A stretch of 64,000 nucleotides of DNA from Sulfitobacter sp. DFL-14. Lineage in GTDB: Bacteria > Pseudomonadota > Alphaproteobacteria > Rhodobacterales > Rhodobacteraceae. The stretch covers positions 382,304-446,303 of the forward strand of contig NZ_QBFD01000015.1 in NCBI RefSeq assembly GCF_003335585.1, written 5' to 3'. The notes under the pieces were generated by a model. The model was not told where the DNA came from and made no database searches. It saw only the letters and a list, made by a program, of their open reading frames with translations. Of this stretch, positions 42,783-51,360 are shown piece by piece. The number at the start of each line of letters is the position of its first letter. The first letter of the stretch is position 1. Made by a program: the position numbers and the translations under genes.

Positions 42783-43522
42783 AAATCTCCGACGTCACCG
42801 CCCGGGCTTTCTCCATGCCATTGACCAGCCCGTCGTACCCGCGCGGCCCCTATCGTTTCGTGAACCGTGAATTCCTGATCATCACCTACCGCACCGACAT
42901 GGACGCCCTGCGCGCCGTGATGCCCGAACCGCTTGAGATCACCGACCCGCTGGTCAAGTTCGAATTCATCCGGATGCCCGATTCAACCGGCTTTGGCGAT
43001 TACACCGAATCCGGCCAGGTGATCCCGGTCAGCTACAAGGGCGAAAAGGGCGGATACGTGCACGGCATGTACCTGAACGACGATGCGCCCATCGCCGGGG
43101 GCCGCGAGATCTGGGGTTTTCCCAAGAAACTGGCCGAACCCGCGCTGCGCGTCGAAAGCGAAACCCTGGTGGGCACGCTGGACATGGGGTCGGTACGGGT
43201 GGCAACCGGCACCATGGGTTACAAGCACCACGCGCTTGACCATGACGCGGTGATGCAAAGCCTGACAACGCCGAGCTTTCTTCTCAAGATCATCCCCCAC
43301 GTCGATTGCACGCCGCGCATCTGCGAACTGGTCCGCTACTACATGACCGACATCACGCTGAAAGGCGCATGGGAAGGTCCTGCAGCACTGGACCTGCATG
43401 CCCATGCACTTGCCCCCGTGGCCGACCTGCCGGTGCTTGAGGTCGTCAGCGCGGTGCATCTGGTGGCCGATCTGACACTGGGGCTGGGCGAGGTCGTGCA
43501 CGACTACCTGACCGAATCCTGA
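42779..43522 (+). CDS. adc: Acetoacetate decarboxylase
   Basis: The 247-residue protein fits the family length. The reactive Lys lies in [13 protein letters not shown], and the Schiff-base neighbour Lys and Glu are conserved; [14 protein letters not shown] and [16 protein letters not shown] are other family blocks. It splits acetoacetate to acetone and CO2. With the 3-hydroxybutyrate dehydrogenase downstream it can drain ketone bodies. Some relatives act as general acetoacetate-like decarboxylases or aldolase-dehydratases, so the exact substrate is likely but unproven. It overlaps the patatin stop by four bases. Confidence 0.9.
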   Translation: MKISDVTARAFSMPLTSPSYPRGPYRFVNREFLIITYRTDMDALRAVMPEPLEITDPLVKFEFIRMPDSTGFGDYTESGQVIPVSYKGEKGGYVHGMYLNDDAPIAGGREIWGFPKKLAEPALRVESETLVGTLDMGSVRVATGTMGYKHHALDHDAVMQSLTTPSFLLKIIPHVDCTPRICELVRYYMTDITLKGAWEGPAALDLHAHALAPVADLPVLEVVSAVHLVADLTLGLGEVVHDYLTES

Positions 43523-43554
43523 TCCCCGCAATCAACAAGAAAGGAGCGCTTCCC

Positions 43555-43917
43555 ATGCTGGAACACATTCAACCGACATCTCAAAACCTCATCGCAGTCA
43601 AAGCCATCGGCAAGATCGAGGACGCGGATTACAAGACCGTCCTGACCCCCGCCGTGGACAAGATGGTCGCAGAACAGGGCAAGGCGCGGCTGGTCCTTGA
43701 AATCGGCCCCGAATTCGAAGGTTTCACTGCCCATGCCGCTTTGGATGACGCGGCGCTGGGGCTCGAACACTGGTGCGATTTTGAAAAGATCGCCCTCGTG
43801 ACCGATCACGCCTGGATCAAGGGCACGGTACGGGCCTTTGCCCCCTTCATGCCCGCCCAAGTGAAATTCTTTGACCTGACCTGGCGCGCAGAGGCGCTGG
43901 CCTGGGCCGCCACCTGA
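43555..43917 (+). CDS. SpoIIAA-like (STAS-fold) protein
   Basis: The 120-residue protein matches the SpoIIAA-like family: [82 protein letters not shown]. The fold resembles anti-sigma-factor antagonists and sulfate-transporter STAS domains, but the phosphorylatable Ser is not obvious here. Its role in the operon is unknown; it may bind a membrane partner or a lipid. It sits between adc and bdhA, 32 bp and 28 bp from each. Confidence 0.85.
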   Translation: MLEHIQPTSQNLIAVKAIGKIEDADYKTVLTPAVDKMVAEQGKARLVLEIGPEFEGFTAHAALDDAALGLEHWCDFEKIALVTDHAWIKGTVRAFAPFMPAQVKFFDLTWRAEALAWAAT

Positions 43918-43945
43918 ACAACTTGCAACCGAAAGGAATCAAATC

Positions 43946-44728
43946 ATGAACCTCAAGGACAAAGTCTGCATCATCACCGGCGGTGCCAGCGGCATCGGGC
44001 TGCAAATCGCGAAACGCTATATCGCCGACGGCGCGCGTGTGGTGATCGCCGACCTGAAACTGGATGCGGCGCAAAAGACCGCCGACGAGTTGACCGCGAC
44101 CGGCCCCGGCAAGGCCATGGCCGTCGAAATGAACGTGACCGATGAGAAACAGGTCAACGAGGGCGTGGCCAGGGTCGTCGAGGAATGGGGCGGGGTGGAT
44201 GTGCTGGTGTCCAACGCAGGCATCCAGATCGTTCACCCGATCCAGGACTTTCCCTTCGACGAATGGAAAAAGCTGCTGTCGATCCACCTCGACGGGGCTT
44301 TCCTGACCTCCAGGGCCTGTATCCCGCATATGTACAAGAAAGGGTCCGGGTCGATCATCTTCATGGGTTCGGTCCACTCCAAGGAGGCCTCGGCACTCAA
44401 ATCGGCCTATGTCACCGCCAAGCACGGCCTGCTCGGCCTCGCCCGGGTGATCGCCAAGGAAGGCGGCGACAAGGGCGTGCGCGCCAACGTGATCTGCCCC
44501 GGCTTCGTCAAGACACCGCTGGTGGAAAAGCAGATCCCCGAACAGGCGAGAGACCTTGGCATCTCCGAAGAGGAGGTCGTCAGCAAGGTCATGCTGGGCG
44601 AGACCGTGGATACCGAATTCACCACCGTCGAGGATGTGGCCGAGGTCGCCTGGATGTTCGCGGCCTTCGAAACCAACGCCCTGACCGGTCAGTCGCTGAA
44701 CGTCAGCCATGGCTGGTCAATGACCTGA
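43946..44728 (+). CDS. bdhA: 3-hydroxybutyrate dehydrogenase
   Basis: The 260-residue SDR has the NAD(H)-binding [31 protein letters not shown] motif ([13 protein letters not shown]), catalytic Ser in [11 protein letters not shown] and YVTAKHG for the Tyr-xxx-Lys pair, and the C-terminal [20 protein letters not shown] typical of BDH. It interconverts 3-hydroxybutyrate and acetoacetate. The neighbours adc and patatin suggest a pathway from a stored polyester or lipid to acetone. AAAGGA lies about six bases before the start. Confidence 0.93.
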   Translation: MNLKDKVCIITGGASGIGLQIAKRYIADGARVVIADLKLDAAQKTADELTATGPGKAMAVEMNVTDEKQVNEGVARVVEEWGGVDVLVSNAGIQIVHPIQDFPFDEWKKLLSIHLDGAFLTSRACIPHMYKKGSGSIIFMGSVHSKEASALKSAYVTAKHGLLGLARVIAKEGGDKGVRANVICPGFVKTPLVEKQIPEQARDLGISEEEVVSKVMLGETVDTEFTTVEDVAEVAWMFAAFETNALTGQSLNVSHGWSMT

Positions 44729-44813
44729 ACCGGTCAACACCTATCCCGGGGCCGACGTCGCAAGCCGACCTCCGGCATCAACCAGGAACCCGGGAAAACC
44801 GAAAAGAAATCAA

Positions 44814-45335
44814 ATGTCTGAACTTGTTGTAATCGGGTATGAAACACCCGAACAGGCCGAGGCCGCGCGCAAGGAGCTTTTCGGCATGTCGAAAGAATAT
44901 CTCGTCGATGTGGCCGATGCCGTTGTCGCGACGGCGGACAGTGACGGCTATGTCAAACTCAACCAAATGGTGAACATGTGGACTGTCGGGGCCACAGGCG
45001 GCGCATTCTGGGGCGTCCTGATCGGGTTTTTGTTCTTCAACCCGCTTCTGGGTCTCGCAGTGGGTGCCGGGGCCGGGGCGTTGTCCGGCGCATTGACCGA
45101 CTATGGGCTCAATGATGAATTCATGAAAGACGTCGCCCATGTGCTCAAACCGGGCCAGGCCGCGCTGTTCATGATGATGCGCACCGAAGCCTCTGACAAG
45201 GTGATCACCCGGCTGGGGATGAAGGGCGGGCATATCCTGCGCACCAACCTCGACACCAGTGCCGAAGATCATCTGCGCCGCGCCTTCAACAAGGCGCATG
45301 CCGAAATCCACAAGGATCAGAGCGCAGCAGCATGA
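44814..45335 (+). CDS. DUF1269 membrane protein
   Basis: The 173-residue protein matches DUF1269: a cytoplasmic N-terminal domain (MSELVVIGYETPEQAEAARKEL, VDVADAVVATADSDGYVKLNQ), a Gly-rich hydrophobic stretch forming one or two membrane segments (TGGAFWGVLIGFLFFNPLLGLAVGAGAGALSGA), then a soluble tail. Function is unknown; often near envelope-stress or acid-response genes. It follows bdhA by 85 bp and precedes the HlyD gene by 76 bp. Confidence 0.85.
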   Translation: MSELVVIGYETPEQAEAARKELFGMSKEYLVDVADAVVATADSDGYVKLNQMVNMWTVGATGGAFWGVLIGFLFFNPLLGLAVGAGAGALSGALTDYGLNDEFMKDVAHVLKPGQAALFMMMRTEASDKVITRLGMKGGHILRTNLDTSAEDHLRRAFNKAHAEIHKDQSAAA

Positions 45336-45411
45336 CCTGTTGCTGACTTGATCACGCGGCGGCAGGCCGACAAACCCTGCCGCCGCCAACATCCATCCGA
45401 AAGCCTGCCAC

Positions 45412-46413
45412 ATGAAGAGTTTCAAACTGATCGGACTTGCCATTGCCGCCGTGATCGCCGGGGGAGGCCTGTATTGGTGGTACCAGAACGGGCTGATCTA
45501 CCCCAGCACCGACGATGCCTATCTGCGGGCCAATATCCTGACCATTGCACCGCAGGTTTCCGGGCGCGTGACCGAGGTTTCCACCGGCGAGAACAAATAT
45601 GTCAGGGCAGGCGATCTGATCTTCAAACTCGACACTGCGCAGTTGCAGGCCGCTGTTGAAACAGCGCAGGCCAATTATGACCAGGCGCGGCGCAATGCAG
45701 GCTCCTCCAGTGCCGATGTCTTGGGCGCCCAGGCGCGTGTGGCAGGTGCGCAGACAGCACGGGATGAAGCCCAGACCAGTTATGACCGGCAGAAAACCCT
45801 GTTTGAAAAGGGCGATGTATCACAGGCCGCGCTAGACCAGACATCCACCGCATTGGATCAGGCCACCGCGACACTTCAGGCAGCGCAATCGGCACTTGCT
45901 GCAGCGCGTTCGCAGGCCGGTGAGCCGGGTGACAGAAATGCGGTCGTGCGCGCGGCCCTGGGGCAGCTGACACAAGCGCAGATCGCACTGGACCATGCAA
46001 CGGTGACGGCACCTGTCGACGGCTGGGTGGCGAATATCACGCTTCGGCCGGGACAGGTGGTGGCAGCCGGACAGCCGCTGTTTTCCATCGTTGAGGATGG
46101 CCACTGGTGGGTCGATGGCAACTTCAAGGAAACGGACCTCATGCGCATCCGTCCCGGTCAGCCGGTTTCAATTTCCATCGACATGTATCCGGACAGCAGG
46201 CTGAACGGAAAGATCGAGAGCATCGGCGCAGGATCCGGCGCTGTCTTTTCCCTGTTGCCGCCTGAAAACGCGACCGGGAACTGGGTCAAGGTGACCCAAC
46301 GGTTCCCGGTGCGCATTTCGCTGGAGGACAGGCCCGAGAATCCTGCGGTTCAATTGCGGGTCGGTGCAAGTGTCAGGGCAACTGTCGATACCTCTGCTGA
46401 CGAAGCCGGATAA
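45412..46413 (+). CDS. EmrA/HlyD-type membrane fusion protein
   Basis: The 333-residue protein has an N-terminal membrane anchor (about 8-25), then lipoyl-like halves around a coiled-coil hairpin rich in Ala/Gln (QLQAAVETAQANYDQARRNAG, QAALDQTSTALDQATATLQAAQSALAA), and the beta-barrel domain (VTAPVDGWVANITLRPGQVVAAGQPLFSIVEDGHWWVDGNFKETDLMRIRPGQPVSISIDMYPD). It links the inner-membrane MFS pump to an outer-membrane channel, though no TolC gene is here. It overlaps the pump start by one base (TAATG). Confidence 0.92.
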   Translation: MKSFKLIGLAIAAVIAGGGLYWWYQNGLIYPSTDDAYLRANILTIAPQVSGRVTEVSTGENKYVRAGDLIFKLDTAQLQAAVETAQANYDQARRNAGSSSADVLGAQARVAGAQTARDEAQTSYDRQKTLFEKGDVSQAALDQTSTALDQATATLQAAQSALAAARSQAGEPGDRNAVVRAALGQLTQAQIALDHATVTAPVDGWVANITLRPGQVVAAGQPLFSIVEDGHWWVDGNFKETDLMRIRPGQPVSISIDMYPDSRLNGKIESIGAGSGAVFSLLPPENATGNWVKVTQRFPVRISLEDRPENPAVQLRVGASVRATVDTSADEAG

Positions 46414-47945
46414 TGAGCGCCGCGGACATCTCTACGCCCGTGCAGGCGGCACGCTGGCCGATCATCCTCGCGGTGGTCCTGACCGCTGTGCTCGAAGTTC
46501 TGGACAGCACCATCGTGAACGTCGCCCTGCCGCATATGAAGGCGGCATTCGGCATCACCAACGACCAGACTATCTGGATCCTCACCAGCTATATCGTGGC
46601 CTCCGTCGTGGTCATGCCGCTGACCGGGTTCTTCGTGCGCATGTTCGGCCGCAGGCGGCTGATCACCACGGCGATCCTGGGGTTCATGACGTTCTCCGGT
46701 CTTTGCGGACTGTCGCAAAGCGTCGAGATGATCGTGTTCTGCCGCCTGGGCCAGGGGCTTTTCGGCGCCTTCCTGATCCCGTTGTCGCAATCGATCCTGT
46801 TCGACAACTTCCCGCGCGAGAAACGCGGTCAGGCCATGGCGCTGTTTGGCCTGGGCGTGGTGGTCGCCCCGGTCCTGGGCCCGACGCTGGGGGCCATCCT
46901 GACCGAGACTTTTTCCTGGCGTGCGGTGTTCTATGTGAACCTGCCGATTGCCGCCTTCGCGCTGCTGATGTTGTCAGGCGAGCTGAAAAAGGAAGACACC
47001 AGGCACGTCCGGATTGACTGGATCGGGCTGGGGTTGATGGTCTTTGCCATCGGCGCCTTGCAATTGATGCTGGATCAAGGGCAATCGCGCGACTGGTTCG
47101 CGTCGCCGCTGATCCAGATCTGTGCCTTTGTCGCCGTGTTTTCCGGTGCGTTCTTCTTTGTTCGGGGCTGGGGCCTGAAGACGAACATCATCGACTTTTC
47201 CCTGCTCAGGGACCGCAGCTTTGCCGGGGCGAACATGGCGATCATGGGCTTCGGTGTGGCGATGTTCGGCACCATTGCCGTGCTGCCGCTGTTCGTGCAG
47301 GGGTTGCTGGGCTATCCGGTCCTTGATGCCGGTTATCTCTTCATGCCACGCGGGCTGGCGGCCGGATTCTCCATGGTTTTCACCGGGGCGGTGCTGGTCA
47401 ACCGCTTTGATCCCCGTCTTCTGGTGGCAGCAGGGCTGGTGCTGACGGGATACGGCAACCTGATGCTGGGTTCGGTGAACCTGAACGCGGGCTTCTGGGA
47501 TCTGGCGACACCGGGGGTCGTGGCCGGGCTCGGGATGGGCCTGTTCTTTGTGCCCATGTCCACCCTCGCCTTCCAGAACATCGGACCCGACAAGCAGGAC
47601 GAAGCATCGGGCATCTATGGCGTGACCCGGTCGCTGGGGTCTTCCATCGGGATTGCCATCATCGGTTGGCAGGTCGCGGCGCGAACCCAGGTACACTGGG
47701 CCACGCTGAGCGCGGGGATCACGCCCTTCAACCCCAACGTTCTGTCCTGGCTTGCCCCCCTTGGACTGGATGTAAATTCCCAGATGGGAGCGGCGCAGCT
47801 TTCGGGACAGGTCATGGCGCAGGCCAGCATGCTGGCCTTTCAGGACGCCTTCACGCTGACAGGCTGGGCTGCATTCCTGATGTTGCCGGTCATCCTGATC
47901 ATGCAGAGGCCCAGGGAGGACGCGGCAAGTGCCCCGGTGCATTGA
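46413..47945 (+). CDS. EmrB-type DHA2 MFS efflux permease
   Basis: The 510-residue protein has 14 membrane segments; motif C-like GLGVVVAPVLGPTLGAILTETFSWRAVFYVNLPI and LDSTIVNVALPHMKAAFGITNDQTIWILTSYIV are typical of the EmrB/QacA antiporters. It exports hydrophobic or acidic compounds with the HlyD partner, powered by protons. The substrate is unknown; stress control by the next two-component system would fit. The stop codon ends 49 bp before the end of the convergent sensor kinase. Confidence 0.93.
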   Translation: MSAADISTPVQAARWPIILAVVLTAVLEVLDSTIVNVALPHMKAAFGITNDQTIWILTSYIVASVVVMPLTGFFVRMFGRRRLITTAILGFMTFSGLCGLSQSVEMIVFCRLGQGLFGAFLIPLSQSILFDNFPREKRGQAMALFGLGVVVAPVLGPTLGAILTETFSWRAVFYVNLPIAAFALLMLSGELKKEDTRHVRIDWIGLGLMVFAIGALQLMLDQGQSRDWFASPLIQICAFVAVFSGAFFFVRGWGLKTNIIDFSLLRDRSFAGANMAIMGFGVAMFGTIAVLPLFVQGLLGYPVLDAGYLFMPRGLAAGFSMVFTGAVLVNRFDPRLLVAAGLVLTGYGNLMLGSVNLNAGFWDLATPGVVAGLGMGLFFVPMSTLAFQNIGPDKQDEASGIYGVTRSLGSSIGIAIIGWQVAARTQVHWATLSAGITPFNPNVLSWLAPLGLDVNSQMGAAQLSGQVMAQASMLAFQDAFTLTGWAAFLMLPVILIMQRPREDAASAPVH

Positions 47946-47994
47946 AGGAACGGATGACAACCGTGCCTGACGCCTTGCAGACACACCTGCAGGA

Positions 47995-49362
47995 TCAGCG
48001 CGCCGACCGGAGAAACTGAACGGAAAGCCGCAGCCCGGGCGCGTTGTCAGATATGGTGATCCGCGCGCCATGGCGATCCGCCACGCTTTTCACCAACGTC
48101 AGCCCCAGCCCGTTGCCCGGTGTACTGCGGGATAATTCGGCGCGGTAGAAGGCGTCAAAAATCCGGGTGCGATCCGCTTCGGGAATGCCGGGGCCCGTGT
48201 CGCTGACCTCAAGGATCGGCCCCGCCGGGTCGTCCAGGAGGGCGAGACAAATGGAATTGCCCGGCGGCCCGTGATTGACCGCGTTCTGCAGCAGGTTCGC
48301 CAACATCTGGGTCAGCATACCCAGATCACCCCGCTGGAACAGGGTGCCCCCTTCGGGCAGGACCAGCTTGAAAGACTGGCCGCTTTCCTCGGCGACCACC
48401 TCGAAGGTCTCTGCGAGGTCTTTCACGAGGGCAACAAGATCGATGTCATCGCGCAATCGCGCACCATGGCCTGCATCAATGCGTGAGATCCGCAGAATGG
48501 CTTCGAACACGGCGTTGAGGTTGGACAGTTCGGCCTGAACGTCTTCCAAAGCGGCCTGCGGTGCCTCTCCCCTCTCCGCGGCATCAAATGCCCTCTCCAC
48601 GCTCAGCACAGCGCGGCCCAGTGGGCGTTTGAGATCATGTGCGATGGAGGTGGCGCTGGCCTGGGTTTCGAACAGGAGCGTGGACACACGCTCAAGCTGG
48701 CCATTCATGGTCTGTGCAACCCGGTCGATCTGATCGTTGGCTGTGGTAACGGGCAGGCGTATGGCTGTATCGCCATCGGCAAACCGCCGCAAAGCCCTGC
48801 CCATGTGCTCCAGTTTTATCTGGATGGACCTGCTGGCAAAATATCCCAAAGCCACAAAACAGGCCGCGAGGAAACTGCCGATGATCATCAAGGTCCGGAT
48901 GAAGATCGCCTCGATCCTGACAAGCGGTGTCAGATCTTCGCCGACGACAAAGGTATGCGTGCCGATCTTGACCGACTGCAAATAATATTCGCTGGATTGA
49001 CCGCTGTCCTCCTCGGTTACGATGGACCGGACATGCCAGCTTTGCGGGGCGATCCTGAGCTTGAATGCAGCGCCAATGACGTCGCCGGACTCACGGTATA
49101 CGCTGAGCAAGCGGCTCGCCGGATCCTGCCATTCGGCCATATGCTGGACTCGTTCGGCAACAGCGGCATCGCCACCTTGTGCATAGAGGTTCTGAAACAT
49201 CCCGATCACCGGTTGTGCCCAGTTCCGTGCGTGTTCGTATTGCGCCTGTTGCAGGTAGCGGTATCCGACAATGCCGGTCAGCAGGAAAACAGTCAGAAGT
49301 GTCGAGGTCGCATAGACAGTGACGCGAAACGCGCCGCCGGAGAAGATGTTACCGCGGTCCAT
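47995..49362 (-). CDS. Two-component sensor histidine kinase
   Basis: The 455-residue kinase has two membrane helices around a periplasmic domain of about 120 residues, a HAMP region, HisKA with the phosphorylated His near 242 in IAHDLKRPLG, and an HATPase_c domain with NLLQNAVNHG, DTGPGIP and GNGLGLTLVKSV. In most kinases a Thr or Asn four residues after the His supports phosphatase action; here it is Arg. The start at 49362 overlaps the regulator stop by 14 bp; an ATG at 49380 is also possible. It pairs with the upstream response regulator. The signal is unknown. Confidence 0.93.
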   Translation of the reverse strand: MDRGNIFSGGAFRVTVYATSTLLTVFLLTGIVGYRYLQQAQYEHARNWAQPVIGMFQNLYAQGGDAAVAERVQHMAEWQDPASRLLSVYRESGDVIGAAFKLRIAPQSWHVRSIVTEEDSGQSSEYYLQSVKIGTHTFVVGEDLTPLVRIEAIFIRTLMIIGSFLAACFVALGYFASRSIQIKLEHMGRALRRFADGDTAIRLPVTTANDQIDRVAQTMNGQLERVSTLLFETQASATSIAHDLKRPLGRAVLSVERAFDAAERGEAPQAALEDVQAELSNLNAVFEAILRISRIDAGHGARLRDDIDLVALVKDLAETFEVVAEESGQSFKLVLPEGGTLFQRGDLGMLTQMLANLLQNAVNHGPPGNSICLALLDDPAGPILEVSDTGPGIPEADRTRIFDAFYRAELSRSTPGNGLGLTLVKSVADRHGARITISDNAPGLRLSVQFLRSAR

Positions 49363-50026
49363 GCATCGAATATCCCGCATTGCGAATGGTATGGATCAAC
49401 GCGGTGTCAAAAGGTTTGTCCACCTTGGACCGCAGCCGGCTCATATGCGTTTCCACAACGCTGGTGTTGGGGTCGAAGTTGAAGTTCCAGACCTTCTCAA
49501 GCAGCATCGTGCGCGTCACCACACGACCGGAATTGCGCATCAGGATTTCCAGCATGGCGAATTCCTTGGCCTGCAGTTCAATGTTCTGATCCTGCCTTTG
49601 GGCTGTTCGGGTCAGCAGATCGAGGGTCAGATCATAGACAACAAGTTCTGTCTGGGCCGCATGATCGGTTCTGCGCCGGGTCAGCGACATGACCCGCGCC
49701 ATCAGTTCCGAGAAATGAAACGGCTTTGCCAGGTAGTCATCGGCCCCCGATTGCAAGCCCTCTACCCTGCTGTCGACATCACCCAGCGCGGTCAACATGA
49801 GCACAGGCAGGGATTTTCCCGCAGCCCGCATTGCCTTGAGCGCGGACAGGCCATCCATGCCCGGCATCATCCTGTCCAGCACAGCAACGTCGCATTCATT
49901 GTACAAAAGATAGCTCAGCGCATCGCGCCCATCGATCACGTGGTCGACGCTGTGGCCGTTTTCTTCCATCCCGGCAATCACGAATTTCGCAATCTCGGTG
50001 TCGTCCTCTGCCAGCAATATCTTCAT
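49349..50026 (-). CDS. OmpR-family response regulator
   Basis: The 225-residue protein has a receiver domain (LLAEDD acidic pocket, VAVLDRMMPGMDG phospho-Asp, MLTALGD and ADDYLAKPF) and an OmpR winged helix (DLTLDLLTRTAQRQDQNIELQAKEFAMLEILMRNSGRVVTRTMLLEKVWNFNFDPNTSVVETHMSRLRSKVDKP). It is encoded with the kinase, overlapping by 14 bp. The divergent hdeD upstream carries a motif shared with the patatin operon, so these may be its targets, by inference. Confidence 0.95.
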   Translation of the reverse strand: MKILLAEDDTEIAKFVIAGMEENGHSVDHVIDGRDALSYLLYNECDVAVLDRMMPGMDGLSALKAMRAAGKSLPVLMLTALGDVDSRVEGLQSGADDYLAKPFHFSELMARVMSLTRRRTDHAAQTELVVYDLTLDLLTRTAQRQDQNIELQAKEFAMLEILMRNSGRVVTRTMLLEKVWNFNFDPNTSVVETHMSRLRSKVDKPFDTALIHTIRNAGYSMHGPR

Positions 50027-50129
50027 GGCGGTCCCTTACCCAGCCGCAACCGGTTTCGGCTGACAGATCATGTTCATCCCTCCGATCATCGGGGCAGTCG
50101 GGCAGATAAACAAGACTGCGGCGCCTTTC

Positions 50130-50154
50130 TGACAAAAAAGTAAGATTGGCACAA
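50130..50154 (+). promoter_or_regulatory. Conserved regulatory motif upstream of hdeD
   Basis: This second copy of the 25-bp motif (AAGTAAG, TT, GCACAA core) sits 74 bp before the hdeD start. TATCTG follows 22 bp later at 50177, the same spacing as before the patatin operon. It lies in the divergent region of the response regulator, which may also control itself here. Confidence 0.65.
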
Positions 50155-50228
50155 AGCTGGAGGCGAACCGCGGTCGTATCTGGTCAGCTATCCATCGCGA
50201 AACCAGTGGAAAGCAAGGATCACTAAAG

Positions 50229-50792
50229 ATGGCGACCGATATTTCAGCGCTGCACAAATCTGAAATCGCGAGAATGCGAAACCGGTTCCGCGCCGTCGGA
50301 CTGGTTTTTGCCGTTCTCGGGACGCTGGCGATCGTCCTGCCTTCCGTCGCGACGGTACTGGTCGAGGAGTTTATCGCCTGGTTGATGCTGTTGTGGGGGC
50401 TGGCGGGTCTGCTGTTCGCCCGGTCTTTCAAGGCCTTTTCCGAATGGCGGATCGTCGCTGTCGGTTTTGCAGTGGTTGCAGGCAGCGGATTGTTATTTGT
50501 CCTAGTTCCGGGCTGGGGCGCATCCTTCATTACCGCGATCCTCGTCGGTGTTTTTATCCTTGAGGGGGTGTTGTCCGTCCTGCTGGGGCTCAGGATGAGC
50601 GGTCAGCTCGAAAAATGGCAATGGATCGTGGCAAGCGGTGCCTGTTCCTTCATTCTGGGCATCGTCATCATGCTGCAATGGCCTTCGACAGCCAGATGGG
50701 TCCTCGGCTTTCTCACCGGGCTGAACTTTTTCGCCACAGGCGTTGCCATGCTTCTCGTGTCCAGGGCGACCCTGGTCCGAATTTCCCGGTGA
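50229..50792 (+). CDS. HdeD-family (DUF308) membrane protein
   Basis: The 187-residue protein has six membrane helices in three similar pairs, the HdeD/DUF308 layout. HdeD is linked to acid resistance at high cell density in enterobacteria; the mechanism is unknown. It stands divergent to the two-component genes and shares their upstream motif with the patatin operon. AAGGA lies about ten bases before the ATG. Convergent with the prepilin peptidase gene. Confidence 0.88.
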   Translation: MATDISALHKSEIARMRNRFRAVGLVFAVLGTLAIVLPSVATVLVEEFIAWLMLLWGLAGLLFARSFKAFSEWRIVAVGFAVVAGSGLLFVLVPGWGASFITAILVGVFILEGVLSVLLGLRMSGQLEKWQWIVASGACSFILGIVIMLQWPSTARWVLGFLTGLNFFATGVAMLLVSRATLVRISR

Positions 50793-50856
50793 TGCTGCTT
50801 TCGTTTCACTGTCTTTGATCCCCTTTGCAATGAGGTCAGCAGACAGCGCACCAGGG

Positions 50857-51360
50857 TCACGCGCCGAATGCCAGCGTCAGTTTTTCCCCGAAGGTTGCAA
50901 AAACCAGACCGGCCATGCCGATGCTCAACCCCAGGGGAAACCGTCCGTGTTCGCGCAGGCTGTGCCAGCGGGTTTGCTTCCTGTCCGCCAGCCGCCGCAT
51001 GACCATCAGCCCCAGAATGCCCAGCACAATCCCAACCGAAAACAGCAAGCCAAAAACCGGCAGTGCCGCTGTCGGGATCAGCAATGTCAGCGCCGCCATC
51101 AGTTTCACGTCGCCGCCGCCCATCAACCGCGCAGCAAACAGCGCCAGACCCGCCCCGAACACGGCCAGCGCCGCCAGCAACCGCCACAGGATTTCAGACA
51201 GGGGTTCCGTCAGCGGCAGGCTGACGAGTGCAACGATCAGGAACAATCCCACAAGAACGTTGGGAATGCGCATCAGTCGCAGATCGTATAGGATAACCGC
51301 AATCAGCAAGGGCGCCACCAGCCAGGCCACCGGGATCTCCATATTCGCCAGCACGGTCAT
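50857..51360 (-). CDS. cpaA: Tad-type prepilin peptidase (CpaA/TadV)
   Basis: The 167-residue integral membrane peptidase A24 has two catalytic Asp residues in YDLRLMRIPN and GGGDVKLMAAL and four or five other hydrophobic segments. It lacks the N-terminal methylase of PilD-type enzymes, as in Tad systems. It should cleave the Flp and TadE-type prepilins encoded across the gap. The start overlaps the LuxR-type stop by four bases (ATGA). Confidence 0.92.
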   Translation of the reverse strand: MTVLANMEIPVAWLVAPLLIAVILYDLRLMRIPNVLVGLFLIVALVSLPLTEPLSEILWRLLAALAVFGAGLALFAARLMGGGDVKLMAALTLLIPTAALPVFGLLFSVGIVLGILGLMVMRRLADRKQTRWHSLREHGRFPLGLSIGMAGLVFATFGEKLTLAFGA

